DNA of 64,000 nt from Marisa cornuarietis (taxonomy: Eukaryota > Mollusca > Gastropoda > Architaenioglossa > Ampullariidae): assembly GCA_004794655.1 (NCBI GenBank), contig SMMW01000558.1:1-64000 (forward strand), in the 5' to 3' direction. Positions 12,152 to 30,569 of the stretch are shown in pieces. The position numbers and the translations under genes were made by a program. A model generated the notes under the pieces. That model had not been told where the DNA came from. It ran no database searches and saw nothing but the letters and a program-made list of their open reading frames with translations. How positions within the stretch are numbered: the stretch's first letter is position 1; every line of letters starts with the position of its first letter.

Positions 12152-15100
12152 TTATGGAAAAGAGTTTTCTTCCTCTTCCTCATCATCAGATTCTGAGTCG
12201 ATATCTGAGTTAAGATCACTAATTACATCTATTAATTCATCTTTGTCATCAGAATTTTGAAAAAGTGGTTGGCGAGTGGAGACTGAAGATGACAGTAGAC
12301 TGGAGACTGAGTAGTCAATACTGACTTCTGCAAATCCTGGCTGCCCACTAAATTTGGCATGAAGATCTCTTAGTTCGTTTTCCACTTTCAGTTTACTTAT
12401 GGACCTAACATGTGCTATAGCACGGTCATATCGACTGTCTCGGTCTGACGGCTGGCATAATGAGACATTCTGCTCCATCAGCCACTGCTGTAATAGGCTG
12501 ATATCCTGAATAATGCGCTCTTCTTCTTCTTTTCCGCGACAATATTCTGCCGCACAGTTGGCTGCCCTCACTTGCTCTGTGTTCAGATCTGGTGTTATGC
12601 AGGCATACAGAGCTGACTCAGGATCTGCTAGCTGAGCTATTGAAATGTTGGGAAGCTCATTTTTCAGTAAGTCCCTGATAGACTGTAGTTGCATGCTGGT
12701 TGTCTGAAGCTTCTTTGAGAGTCTCTGGGCAATTTTTTGTCCATCTGTAGAATTAAATAAATTAGATCCATTACTTTCAAAGTTTACAATAATCACTAAA
12801 TATTAATGGATCCAAATTCTGCATACACATGCCGTGCTTGAAAATGACAGGATGGCAACCCGCAGTGTATTCTTATGCTCACAAAGCAAAGCCAAGACCT
12901 ACATCCCAATATTTTGTAAAATGACACTTCTATTCCAACATAAATTTTTCTTTGGATTTTATCCAAGAGGAAACTAAAACTGTTTCACATTAATCCAGTG
13001 AAAAGTGGCATACACATAGACAAGGCATGTCAGACATGAGATATAAATCTATGATACCTAATCCTCACAGAGTGGAGGGAAGGACTGTACCACTGGACAG
13101 CCTCTTTCCAGCATACTAACCAACATGCTAACCATTTGAAGGAAAGGAATAAAATACACACCAGCATATCGTCTCTTCAGTTCGAGCAGTTGTTGCCGCT
13201 CAGCAGACAGCTTCCTGGCTTTCTGAATGAGAGAGTCAGTGGTAGAGATTCCTGCAAAAATCATATATAATTTCTTCATAATTTCACCTAATAGTCCTTT
13301 CTCGCCAAGATTTACTGTGCACCATAACACAATACTACACTTTTATAGCTTTGTTCATAACAACTGGTGTAATAATACCTTTATGACCACTGGTTGTTGA
13401 TATATTATTCTTGAGCTTATGCAGCCATTCTGCAGCAGTTCCTTCATCTGAAAACAATTGTGAGATTAATTATCACCACTCTTGGAAAGGCTACTAATAA
13501 TGTTACTTCTAAGTGTTGATTAACTTTCTCCAGAGACCAAGTCCCACAAACTTATCTTTACCAGAAACTGCTTGGACTTCTTTTCCCATTAGGATGACTT
13601 ACTTTCGTACTTTGGTATCTTCACACAGTTTTTGGATTGTTCACATTGCAGTTTTTGTCTCCCATATGTGTAAGAGCAAAAATTTATAACAATTGAGAAC
13701 AGCTTTGAGAGTATTGCCATATGCTAAAACCTAATTTCATGTGTGTAGGTTACAAGCTAGGTAGGGCAGATCTAAAGAGTTCAGGTAGCTGCTGCTTTAC
13801 TGCACAGGGTAGGAAATGATGAGAGGCTGACCAAATAAAATGTGTGTTGAAGCTTGTTTTTGCTGTTTAACATTATATTATTATTGCATATGTGTAAGCT
13901 GTTTTTTCAATATTGTCATATTTGGGTGTATTGGTGTTTTTGCATTTACGATCAAAAAAAGAAAGAAAGTTTAAAAGATGAATTAATAAAACAGCACAGC
14001 CAGATAAAGACATAGAAAGAAAGTACTGAATATTACCTTTGATGTTTTGTGAAACTAGAACTATAAACCACACACTTACACTTGCTTTCAACCTCATCGA
14101 TAATCTGTTTGGCTTTTGTCTGTATGTCTCTTGCCTTTTTAACTCTTAGAGACAGTATCTCAGCTACAGAAAACATAAAAATAAAAAGGTTATGATTAAG
14201 GTAACTTGGACAATGTGTCATAAACTTTTTAAAATGCAAATAAGATATATGGTAAATATCTATATATAGTTTACAAAAAAATAGATAAGGTAAAAGAAAA
14301 ATTTGTTTCATCTTTTTAAAATAACCCAACACTTATTTCCTATAGTTTCATTATGCAACCTAGCAGTTATACAGAATTACCTAATGAAAGAAAATTCCTC
14401 CGGGCATAGTGGAGCAAAGCACTGCTTAGGACATCTTGCCTGTTGGGCAATGTCATTTCTTTGCTCCACGCAAATCTGCGAAGGAACGACCACAATCGCT
14501 CCATAGCCTCACCATCTATTAGTCCTGTTCCCTCGCAGAATCGCTGGCCATATTTCATCTGCAACAGCAACAAAGATATGACATCCATCATATGAAGCAA
14601 GCTGGGCAGTGAAAGTGGAACTGAAAGTTACGTCTCAGGAATATTGTAGAGAAGTGTTAGAAGACTAACCAAAAAAAGTCTTAAGTCTCTTCATCGCGAT
14701 AGAAAACTTGCAATGCAGTGACTTTAAGAATGCCTAGTTGATACCAGAGCCTTATTTTAAAATTAAATAGAAGAGTCTAACACAGCTTCACAATGTGAAT
14801 TTCATAAAGCTGACCTGACATTGTGTTATATGTGCATAGCTGTGAAATACAGGAACAGCAAATCTAAATTTGTCAGCCAGCTGTCCAAAGAGCTGTGAAT
14901 GCTTCTGTTGAACAGAAATGAAGAAAAGAGAAAATTACCCTGCTGAAAAAAGGTTTCTTTACAGTCAGAAATCACAATATACCAAATTCTAATGGGTTTT
15001 AATGTTTTCTTTATGTCATGTGCAATGTCAAGGCACTTAGTCACCTTGGAGTACACACAAATATAATGAGCCTGTCATATATCTATCCATTGCACAAACA

Positions 15101-18100
15101 CAGCCACATTCCATAAAGCACATATACATCTAAAAAGAATGACAATGCATGTACTCTTAACACAAAATTTTGTCGATTAATTATTGGGTGACCTTCCCTC
15201 TAGTACTTTGTAGCCACTCTGCTATGTGGTACCTAGATTATTGCATGCAATAAGTGGCCTCTTTAAATTAGAACAAATGCAAAAAATCAGATATTTAGTG
15301 CAGCCTGACATCATACAGGTGTATTACTTACTGTTAAATGAGCCTGCAGTGAGCAGGCAACATCATACATCACAATTTGCCTTGTACTGGCTGTGTTAGT
15401 CTGCTCTGCAGCAATCTTTTTTAAAATATAAACAGGATATCCAAATCTGGAATGATTAAAAAACCTCTAATCATCAAATAAATTTATTGGAACATATTTA
15501 GTACCAACTCTACATTCAGCGACTATTAATACCATTTTATCTACTACTTATTTATTAAGTTTATTACCTCTCTCCGTGCTGCATATTCACAAAATGCAGG
15601 GGAAAACCATGCTGACACACAGCACCAAAGACTCCTCTGATGTCCAACTTAGCATTTTTGTTTTTTGATCTCACCACATCGCCTGCTTGAAAATTGGAAC
15701 ACTCCTGCAAAAAAAAAGTAGTCAGTCATAGGCACTAAACTTATTTGCATAAGAACACTTATACAGATAAATGAAACTAAAAAGTAATGAAAAATACAAA
15801 GAATAAAAGAAAATAGTGCACACCAAAGATTTGGTACTAGATTTTGAGGTTGCCTCATGATGTGTGTCAACAAAAGTCCTGACATCCTCATCTGGAGAAA
15901 ACACACTAAATCTCGCATGTTCCAGTCCAGGTCCAGATCCTGAATGCATCTTATGCACTAGCCCAAAATTGGCGTCCATTGATATCACAGTCCTCTCTGG
16001 CTTCTGTGGAAAAATAGACCATAATCTTACTGTTATTGTTAGTAACATACCCAGGTATCAAGTACCACATTTTAAACATGTTTTCATGACTCTAAAGAAA
16101 ACATTTATTTGCATCAATAAATAGAAGATATATTTCTAAACGATCTCCTTATTATCAGTAGGCAGTGGATAATATTTAAAAAAATTGTCAAAACTTCAGG
16201 AAACTAACGTAAGCATATCTTAATAAACTCAAATTGCAGCAATGTGCAATTATTACAAATTAAATCTAACAAACTTTGTGGGTGATTTTGTTTGTAGAAT
16301 TTAAGGTGCCAAATCATTAACCCATAAAACATACCAGACTACATATTGGGCAGTTCTTGCCCAGAATGTCATGGGCATGAGCTGTCTCCAGACATGACAC
16401 CTGATGATGGTGAAATTCTATAATTGTGTTACCTAAAACAAACCATTAAACATACATATTAAACAGAATTTTTACATTGGACTTTTTCTTTCCATAGTTT
16501 CCAAATTCCACACAAGTAAATAAAATCAATAGTTCTAATGCTAAGAATCCCAAATAGAATTTTGGCTAACCCTTTTAATTAAACTTTATTTGCATACACA
16601 AAATGAAACTTTCACAATACTTAATGATATATATATATAGATCTAGTGGCACTGATACAGTTCTCTATGAAATCATTAAGCAATATACCATTATGATTTT
16701 CTTGTACCTTAAAATCGCTCCCTGGCATTAATCTCTTTCATTCACAGCTTCAAATTACACAATAAACAACAGCAAGTTAGACTTCTTGAACAACATATGA
16801 TGGCATATTTACCAAGTGCCATGTACATGTTTTTGTAGTCCCTGCTGTGACTATGCAGGAAAGTTGTTCTCCGCTCCAACGCCATGCAGAATTTCTGGAG
16901 AGACATCTGTCCTTCGAGCTGTAGCATTCTGCACAGCTCCATCAGTTGGATGGAAAAGGCTGTCTCTGGCTTCTTTGGTGTAGCGGGCCACAAGCCATGT
17001 CTTACTAGTGTAACCGCTTCTGCTTCACATTCGCAGAATTGTACATTTAAGATGTGAACTCTGCCTATAATAAAAGAAAAGAACATAAAAAGTGCTTTTA
17101 GTATTTGACACTGTTCCACCACTACAGAAATATTATGCAACTTATTCTCATTGTTTAAATATGCTGCTTACTTTTTTCTTTCTTCACTACATATCAAGCT
17201 ACAGCATAAGGTAATTCCGTAAAGTTAATATCCTTATCTATCAGAATTGTGAATTAAAGATAGTCATAGATTTAATTTATAATTTTATTATTCATTTCTT
17301 GAGCATACTTTTGAACTTCCAATATTTATTTCATTTAGCATTCAACAGTTAGTGCAAAATAAAAGCAAACATAGAACACAATGGATATCTCTTTACACCT
17401 GTAACTCACGATAGGCTATAAATAAATATGAAATTTTTTGGTCTACAACTGTTCTTATAAGCATAATCCGAAATCAACATTTCTACAACTGTGACTATAA
17501 ACATTTAGTTTCAAGGACGGATGGAGGGGGAAGGAGTTTTATGCCAAGCCAGCAACTGAGTATATCACTGCAAAGCAGCCAGCCCTGTAAGCAGATGTCA
17601 CATGCAGAGAACAAGAACAGCATGCCCAAGATGAGAGCAAAACCCAAGATAGCTAACTCTTACTGTATAGGTGACAGAGGCTAACTGTTGCGACACCTGA
17701 TCATCCACTCAATTCTGTAACCAACCTATTAAATGCTATAATGCACTTTTGTAACATTTATTTACATTTAGGATTTTTTTAATTAACATTCATTTACAAA
17801 CTTGTTTGTTTTGGTTTAAAAGAGAAGATTCTTCCGCAATGTGACACTTTGAATGCATGACAGTAAAAGGGGAAAATATTATGAGGAAAAATGAATAGGT
17901 AACATCTGTTCTTATAGAAACATAATAATCTTGCATATGTACCTTGTACATCAAAAACTCTAATCTGGCGATAGTAGAGCTTGTCACACAGGTGTTCGGA
18001 CAAAATGGTTGTTTCTCTTAAAACAGGTACAAACAATGATGCATCCTGATAAAACAATAGCAATTTTTAACAAAAGCTTGCAGCATTCAAGCCAATAAAT

Positions 18101-19361
18101 CAAATTAATGAATTTAAGTTTCAATGCCTCATCAAAAGTAGAATTCATGACATTGTAATGCACAATGGTTTATCAGTGCTTACATTGACTAAGTCTTACT
18201 ACATTTCAGATTCCTTTTCTGTTTGCAGTAGGTGATTATGTGATGCATGTGCCTATATATATATATATAGAATATATCTTAAAATTGCAAATACCATTGT
18301 GTATATTTACATTTACATAACAATCTAAAATATTATTTTAAAAAATCTATTCTCAGATGTAAATAAACTGTACTTACATCCTTCCAAATGTATGTCTGAT
18401 GATACATCACCACAGAATGGATCTTCTCATCACATGCTTTACAGTATAAACTTCTAGGTCCACAATCGGGACACCAGACAATCTCTGGGACCTCACTACA
18501 GCCACAGAAGATGCACTGTTTTGTGGCAGGACTGAAACCTTCAATCCTTTTATTAACAAGACTTGCTCGAATATCTTGCCAGCCCTCAGCCTCAGACACT
18601 TTTTTCTTCTTGTGGCTGCTGACTCCAGTTGCACCTGATGAATCTAACCATGGTACATGTAAATGCTTAAGAATCTGACTTTCAACCAAGATCATAAGCT
18701 AAGATAGTTAACTACAAGTTTGTCATTCCAATGTTTTTTATAAAGGTGAATAAATGTTATCACAAAATAGAATTTCTCTTGCATATTTAGAGTGACACAT
18801 GCAAAGTGCCTTTGTAATGTAATCATGCAATTTTAAAAGTCTATTAAGAGTTACCTAATTATTTTAGCTTTTGTTGCGGCACTTTAAGCTCCTTTTCCAT
18901 ATTAAAAGTATGTATTTTTATGGAAGCATTACTGTAGGTTACCAACATATCTCTATATATTTATACATACACACATAGAGAATGATTAAATATATACATA
19001 AATTATATAATTTCCCACATGAAACGCGTATTTTAAAACTGTACAGTTGAAAAGACCTGCAATAATTCCAAATCTTCTGGAGTCATATCAAAATGTCTCA
19101 TAAGAACTGAGTAGAACTAAGTTTCTAATACATACTGCTATCTAGCAGCATATCCTGGATGGTGTCACGTTCCTCCTGTTTCTGGGTCCTTAGATTTCCA
19201 TTTCGCTCCTGTTGCTGAGTTCTCTGCCTCCCAGACATTCTTTCTAACTCTATCCGACTCCTTCTGACATCCTCTATTGGAAATCGGTGCATACGTCTAC
19301 GAAGCCACCCCCGTTTATCCATTACCCAGATATATCCAGCTGGAACCCACTTTCTTGGCAT
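12152..19361 (-). CDS. KDZ-superfamily transposase with CxC2-like zinc cluster, 14 exons
   Basis: Exons on the minus strand: 19361-19136, 18643-18378, 18045-17943, 17064-16813, 16432-16335, 16003-15824, 15704-15568, 15446-15332, 14904-14815, 14558-14381, 14163-14080, 13447-13379, 13251-13162, 12744-12152. All phases agree; the sum is 2481 nt, 826 residues plus stop. Residues about 100-150 hold a cysteine cluster (CIFCGC, WCPDCGP, YCKACDE) as in the CxC2 module of Kyakuja-Dileera-Zisupton transposases. Candidate acidic catalytic residues sit in VISMDANFG (about D325), IVMYDVACS (about D449) and LIDGEAMERLWS (about E506). The C-terminus has a coiled-coil-like stretch and an acidic Asp/Glu tail. 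Family function is cut-and-paste transposition in the nucleus. The frame has no stop or frameshift, unlike neighbouring LINE remains, so it is either a young element or under selection. I could not find the terminal inverted repeats. Confidence 0.85.
17505..17710 (-). mobile_element. SINE copy, older (same family as 29945-30150)
   Basis: This intronic stretch of the KDZ gene aligns along its length with 29945-30150: shared blocks include AGCCAG-AACT, CAGCCA-CCCTGTAA-CAGATG, GCAGAGAA and GGTGACAG-GCT. The tRNA-like B-box region is more decayed here. Both copies lie in minus orientation. Confidence 0.6.
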
Positions 19362-19906
19362 AGTTGATTATACGTGCACACGTCGGGGGAAAAAACAGTA
19401 AACTACACAGAGAAAAATGAGAAGGCACAGTACCACAAAGTCAACAATGTGACAAGACCCCAAATAAAAATCACGTTTGCTTAATTTTCGAACTCTTTTG
19501 AAGAGGAAAACAAATTAACACTGACTGACGTCATGGCATTCACTGCTCTCCTCCCTACTCCTCATCAAAATGATAACAATACAGAATAATAGTATTAAGC
19601 GCTCTTCAAATATTGGAAATTCCATACAGCTCTTGGGACAATTTTTGGCAGAAGTTCGATGTGGAATAATTCGCTGCGTCATAGGTCAGTCTATGCTATT
19701 TTGTCAGAGGGGAGAGTGGGTATGATCCATTTTTGAGAGGGGAGCTTGGTTGGCCGTGGCTTGGTGTTGTGTGTGATTTGTTCGTGATACAGTCCGCCTG
19801 AAGCGGTATGCAGCTCGCCGCACAGCCCTGTAGAAGGCTGTAGGGAGCGTCGAGGCGGGCTTGTGTTCAATCTGGAGAACCGAGTGAGGTGGGGTCGGAC
19901 CGGGTG

Positions 19907-20064
<158 letters not shown>

Positions 20065-20110
20065 GTAGGTCAATGGCTGAAGTGAATGTCAGTTCTTGTC
20101 ACAACCCACC

Positions 20111-23100
20111 TCACTTAATGTAACTTGAGTGGATAACGTCTGGGCAGTTGACGTACACAGCGTCCTCTAGTGAGTCACTGTCGACGTCTACCTCGTCCTG
20201 CACAGAAATACGTGCAGAAACCTCCCACTGATCCTTGACCCCGGAGTCAGTGGCGGTCAGAGGTAGAAGTCGTCGCACGGCACGTGACAGTCGCTGACCT
20301 GACAAACAATTGAAAGAGGGGAGTTGACCATTATTGCGTTTTAACAAAAACAAATGTTTTGGGAAAAATCAGATTAGGTAGCGCTACTTATCACATTGAT
20401 GTTGTTAGTTTTTTAAATATAACTACGCAGAAAGTATAAAACCGATCAAAAAATACAAAATAGAAGTTTTGGTGTAATGTAAGGAAATTAAACAACGTTC
20501 AGTCACTCATTTCGCATTGAAAATGACCTATAACCTCAGCTTTTGATCTCTGTCTTGTGGTTTGAATTCATTAAAAAGTATACCAGACGGAGTAGCCTAC
20601 CTAGGCTTGGTGACCGGACACTTAATCCCAGGACACGTAATCCCCAGACACTTAATCCCCAAATCGCGGCACAACACTCAAAACTGCTATTTTGTGAACT
20701 TTAAATAGTATAACCGTAAGAGAAATGTGTCGCGTGGTAACTCTGGGTAACTCTGGTAAGACTGGGATGTTATAAATGTTGAAGTTAAGTATTATATGAA
20801 TTTGAATTAAATTTTTCATTCACTTCATAATTTTTTGAGTTGAAATTTCATTTTGAGGATTAAGTGTCTGGGGATGAAGTGTCCGGGGATGAAGTGTCCG
20901 GGGATTAAGTGTCTGGGATCCCTAGGCTGGTAAAATCTACTACTCACAGGTAACATCTGAAACTGCGACTTTATCGTGCAGGACAGAGCCCCTGCCAATA
21001 ACAGTCGCCTGTACAGGGGAATAATACCATGTGACACAAAGACCAGGGGCCAGTTGCACAACATGTTTCTAAACCTTAAAACTGTTCTAAAGAAGCAAAA
21101 TCTCTTCTTAGCCATTTTGATCCATGGCACAAGAGCATACAAAAAAAAAAATGTACTGACAGGACGGAAAGTCAGACTTAAAGAACTTTATCTTACTTAA
21201 AGCAGTTTTAGTTTAAAAATTTTTTAAATTGTGGTGTGCACGTTAAACTAATTATCTAAATAGATTTCAGGCTTGAAAGTGTTTAAAATTAGAAATATGT
21301 TGTGCAACTGGCCCCTTAAATGTATTCTGGAGACCGTATGGTAATCTGGATTAATATAATGGTAAGAACTAGTCAATATATATTTTTCTTGAGTTCATAA
21401 TCTAAGAATAACATAGGTCATCAAATGTGGAATTAGACAAACCTGGTCGACATTGCGATGATTTTTTTACCTTAATAATATTGTTTCTAAAGAAACGAAA
21501 AAAGTCTTGTACTTGCTTAGTGATCGCGGTTTCATTAAGAGGGTTAAATAACTTCCGTATAGTCTTGCTGACTTAATAATTTCGATTTTTTTCTTGCTTT
21601 CGTTTCAGGATTTTTTTCTTTTGACTGAATAACGCATGAACAGTTTTTAAGGAGGGAATTTGTGCCATGCCGAAAGCTTAATAAACTATACTTGCTAAGT
21701 ACCTCATTAATCAAGGGTTTGTCTGGTTAATATTACCGAAGCAGTGGATTTATCCACTTTATCCAGTGGATAAATCCCTGGTCATGAATACTAGCCAAAA
21801 TGGCTTATTATCGATACATCACAACACTTACCCCAGTTCCATCGATCTTGCAGGACAGGGCTGCTAACATTTCCGTAGATGGGGTCGTTGAAAGACTCAG
21901 CATCGAGATCCACCTGCTGTTGTTGCTGCTGTGGTAGGAGGCTGTCGGCGTACTGGTGCAACGACACCACGGTGGGAGTCGATGAGTAAGCAGTACTCAC
22001 TCCCTGAGACATCCTCCTCCTCCTGTCCTCTGGACTTGCTTCCGCCGTAGTCATTGTTGCCCGTATGCTTCGCAAGCCTACAAGAAGAATCATCTGTTAC
22101 CTAATTTGAAGATCGAGGAGCATCAGAACATGGAAGCTAGCTGGTTACTAGTGTTTGATGCTGCATTTGTAAACCATATCAAATATTAATCGCAGTAACA
22201 GATATCCCTCTCGCCTTAAACTACTCCACTTAGTTAACATCTTTCTTAAAGTTTGTTGACTTAATTTTCACCTGGCAGAGGAGGCAATCTAATCAAAGGG
22301 GCTCTTCAATGTATGCCCCCTGATACTGTCTCTAAACCTACGCAATAAATTTAAGGTAGTTAATATATTAGCATCGATAAGGCCTTTAATGAACAAGCGT
22401 TGTTATATCCTTAAAATTCAATACCGAGTTTGTCTCTCAGTAACAAACGTCTCCTTGCTAACGTTTCTGTTGAACATTCATCGCCCTGTCAAGCTTCCCC
22501 CTGAATGTGGATCATTTTTTTCATGTTTGTTTGGACAACAAATGTCACCTACAGAATCTACATTACATTAGCCCTCACTAGCAAGTCCGATAACCTGTAG
22601 TGTATGAGTACTGTCCAACCATTCAGAGTACTCACGACAACAGAACAAAAACACAAAAACAAGAGCCACAGTGACGATTGTGCCGGTGCCGACAGCGACG
22701 ACGATGCTGGTGGGGTCTGTGGTGGTGGTGACGGTGGTGGTGACGGTGCTGTTTCCTGTTTCATAGTCTGGGAAACTTCCTTTGCTTTCTGCAACAAAAT
22801 GCGTTTCCCGGGGCCTGTGTTACTGGGGGATATTTTATGTCGACATTTGGTCTGTTATGAAAGGAGATTGTGGACAGTTTAATTGAAATTTCAAAAAAAA
22901 AACAAACAAACAAACAAACAAACAAACAAAAAACCCAACAAAACACGAATGCCCAAATAAAGTGTTAAAATGCAGATATCTGTGTTTCAAAGGATACTTT
23001 ACTCTGAATGTTGAGCATACAAGACAACTTGATAATTGCAATTATCACTGGCATGATCAATCCCTTCTTGTCAACTGGTGCTGAACCTCCGTTATTTAGA

Positions 23101-23829
23101 CATGCTGTCGTCACACCATGGATCGACACCCAGCACCGACACTAATATTATCAAAAACTATTGCCCCGTTTCCAGTCCTCTTTTGTGCCCAAAGTACTTG
23201 AAAATGTTTTGCTGGTCGAGCTTCAGAAAAACTTCATAAGTGACGAACGTATTGCTGCCCTAAAGACGGAGCTAAAATTCGTTTTGATTGTCGTCCATCA
23301 TATCAGCGAAGGAGAAGTACAGTTAGTTGAGATTTAATGTAAGATTTCGATGAGCATCTCCTATTGTTAGGTACTTCACGCCTTCTACTTGACCAGATAT
23401 CTAAAAACTTAAGAGGTGAGACTAATTTTTTTCAATAAATCAGACATGAGTCTTGTAGCAAACGGATGATGCTATCATTTGCTTTACTGCAAAAGAATGT
23501 TGCCGCTTACCGTTGACTGCTCATCTACCCACCTGCTCATCCATCCTTCATGCATGGATGCACACGCGTAAACGCATGCACACACGCACTCGAACACACA
23601 CAAACACACACGTGCACGCATGTATAAGCAAGCCACGAAAATCACACGCAGTTAGACTTTTGTTTGTTCAACCCTTCCGTTTACTTACCAGTATATTTCT
23701 GGAAAAGGAGAAACAGCGCCATTGAAGACATAATGACTTTTTTAGGCCTTCCTGTCGATGGAACATAACCATCACAAGGTTTGACGCTGGGTTTGGTTTT
23801 CACCATCAACTTTTCATTTAAAAGCAAAT
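20111..23829 (-). CDS. Receptor A: single-pass membrane protein with Y-x-N tail (5' end not found)
   Basis: Minus-strand exons: 23829-23689 (possible stalk, phase 1-1), 22788-22636 (transmembrane), 22077-21832 and 20298-20111 (cytoplasmic, TGA stop). The third encodes a Thr/Val linker, then a hydrophobic segment (IVVAVGTGTIVTVALVFVFL) ending in FCCR. The next tail exon has a Gln run and IYGNVSSP; the last has LLPLTATDSGVKD and VYVNC. These align with receptor B exon by exon (IYGNISSP; FLPLTTFPNPGVKN). Both tyrosines fit Y-x-N, a motif bound by Grb2-type SH2 domains when phosphorylated. No signal peptide or Ig-like exon was found between 23.8 and 26.2 kb, so the gene is either 5'-truncated or uses exons I cannot recognise. 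The most upstream exon is the least certain; its splice sites are good, but its product (with FLLFQKYT) resembles no paralog. Confidence 0.65.
20600..20928. mobile_element. MITE, 313 bp, with 8-bp target duplication CCTAGGCT
   Basis: Element 20608-20920 is flanked by direct repeats CCTAGGCT (20600-20607 and 20921-20928). Its ends are inverted: the left has GGACACTTAATCCC-type units and the right has GGATTAAGTGTCTGG and GGATGAAGTGTCCGG units, each end holding several copies of a unit of about 17 bp. It lies in the last intron of receptor A. The same intron of receptor B carries a single CCTAGGCT at 27058-27065 in matching flanks, the empty site. An 8-bp duplication suggests hAT-like mobilisation. 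Confidence 0.9.
21046..21315. mobile_element. MITE-like inverted repeat element, about 270 bp
   Basis: The left end GGGGCCAGTTGCACAACATG and the right end (reverse complement GGGGCCAGTTGCACAACATA) form near-perfect terminal inverted repeats. Homology between the arms continues inwards with TTTCTAA-TTTAAA blocks. It lies in the last intron of receptor A. No coding capacity; I did not identify a clear target duplication. Confidence 0.85.
22891..22935. repeat. (CAAA)n microsatellite
   Basis: An A-rich run followed by about seven CAAA units. Confidence 0.9.
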
Positions 23830-26285
23830 CTGCAAGTGAGACAAAGATGAGATCATCTTTCTCCCAGTTGCAGGAAGAAAACTAGACGCTTTATTCCCAG
23901 ATAAAGAAAAGTAGCCTGCCATTTTTAAGATAAAACTAAGCAAAAAATAAATCGCAATAAATAGGAGTAATTTGCCATTTTATGATAATTGTGCGACAAT
24001 TGGCATTGCATTAAGTATCGGTTTTCCTCTATCGTCACTTTGCATCAACAGGCAAAATTAATGTACGGGTATATAACTTTCATTGAGAAAGTCCCTTGTG
24101 TTAAAAAGAAAGAGAGTGTCATTATTTCATATTACATTTCTTTTATTCTGTGATAATCATTGATACATTGTCTAGCTATGTTTTTCCATGTCTGCTGCTT
24201 ATTAAATCACAGGTTGTGCGTTTTTTAAGAGTGATTGTGCAAGTAAAGGTAACTTTCTAAAGCCAATGTATGGGTTAAGACCAAAGAAGGAGAAAAAAAT
24301 CTCTAATATTATTTTAATAACCTATTAGTGTTAGCGGCTCACAAAGAAGTCAAGAAAAAAATGTCTGTTCACTAGATTTTTTTAATAGTATGGTGAAAAG
24401 GAGTAGATACATGTCACTGTTATAATAGCTAAGTATATGGAAGGAATTCAAAACTTAACCTCGTTGACGTATTGTTGAACAATTCTATCCAAATTTATGA
24501 AACAAACTATTTTAGAGATAAGTTCAAATCAGTATAATTACAATCTTAAGTTTTAAAGAAACAATAATTACCATTTGTTCTTTGTCCACCTTTTCCTTTT
24601 CTCGTTTTTACAAAAAGATCACTAGTTTGGCTTTTAAACAATAAAGGGTAAGAGTTTTCGAGTAGGTTTATCATCTGTCTTATACCAGTTCCATAGAAAC
24701 GATTTCCGCTTCAGGCTCCATCAAGAATATCCTGTCTCCCTACGAACTGGTTGCCTTTATAATACAGAGCTCTGGCATGAACAAGTTTTTTTCTATAATG
24801 GAGTGATTGAAAGAAGGAAGTTCCAAAAAAAAACAAAAAAACAACAACACCAGGAGCATCAGGAAACATTTCAAGCTGACGCTACAAAATCATGAGTTAA
24901 GGACCAATGGAACAGTTTCCATTCTTTATCTCTCCACCATAGAATATATACATTTATTATACAAGTTTACTCAGCGATTTTTTTTATTTGTTTGACAAAG
25001 ATATGCATCTTACAAAAACGCGCGTGCACACACGCCTGCACACAATCTCTCTCTCTTACACACACCCATGGAAGCACGCACACACTGTATATTTTCTCAC
25101 TGCGTTGTCTTATCAGGTTTTCCTCGTTGCATTGTCTCATTACCGAGACACAATATATGTCACAGGTTATCAAGACAATTATCCAGACGATGAAAGACTT
25201 GCTTCAATGGTCAGATGACCTACAATTGTTTATGAGACAGAGGCTGTTAGGTAAACCTTCGGCGTCGTTCGATCATTAGCCATAAGGTCCAAGTCCATTT
25301 CTCAGACACCTAACATGGAAAACAAGTTACCAAACACAAGCCACTTGTTCGCCCTGAATATGAATATAGCAAAATCTAAAAAAAAAAGAATTGAAACTAA
25401 CCTGATGTGAAAGTGGAGTATCAAGCTGAATAGGAAACTAGTAACAACTAATTGTCTACTCGTGGAAAGGGAGGTAACAAAAAAGCTCATCAAATATTGA
25501 AAGAAACGACGAAAAAGACCCCCCACCCATGACCTGGATGGGCTGTGATCCATGTAAGGAATTCTAGAGAAACTTAAGGCCAAAGAATTGGATGTGCATG
25601 ATTCAAATTATATTACATTATATATGGATGTCTATGTATATATTATTAGTACGTACAGATGGGCACTTGTTCATGAAAAGTTTTTCAGTGTCTACTTATA
25701 ACTTCTTGGCCTCCCTTCTTGCTGCTCTTTTAGATGAGGTTTGAGCACAGCTCTTCAGTTAATATATATTTTGACCTAGATTATTCTTCCTTTTCTCTAT
25801 CTCGGTCATGCGATCTTTTTCCTCAGGTGGTTTCCATGTCTTTATATTCTTTGTCACTGTTTTCTCCTTGGAGCTTGGATTAACAGAGACATACATATTT
25901 ACATTTTCTTGTTATCATTTATTTTCTTTATTATTATTGGCTAGTTGGATCGGAATACTCGAGCACAACAGTACCAAAGTACAAAAGATAAAAAGTATTA
26001 AACAACAAATATGAAGGATATTCAGGGTGGATAGCATGTCTTTCTCTGTCTCGCTTTTTCTTACGTCCTTTCAAAGTTCATTTAGAGTTCATGGTTCTTC
26101 GTTTGTTTAAAAGAAATTTTATTCAACCAAATTATTTAAAAGAAAGTGTGTGCCATTAGAGCTTGAATCCCAATGAATCTAAGGAAATCGGACATTGTGC
26201 AGGTATAAACCGAGGTGCCTGGTATCTGACCTGGATCACGTGACCCAAGTAAGGTGTCCAAGTGAATAAAAGTTCTGAGACCAGT
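23830..26285. other. Gap between receptors A and B; no Ig-like exon found
   Basis: I searched both strands for the C-x(6-8)-C-x(6)-C-x-C pattern and for a signal-peptide exon and found neither. The region has short AC-rich tracts near 25020-25085 but no supported gene. Confidence 0.35.

Positions 26286-30569
<4,284 letters not shown>

Noticed and set aside
25302..25583. 93-codon minus-strand frame as a missing Ig-like or leader exon of receptor A
   Set aside because: It lacks the cysteine pattern, a leader and correct splice phases.
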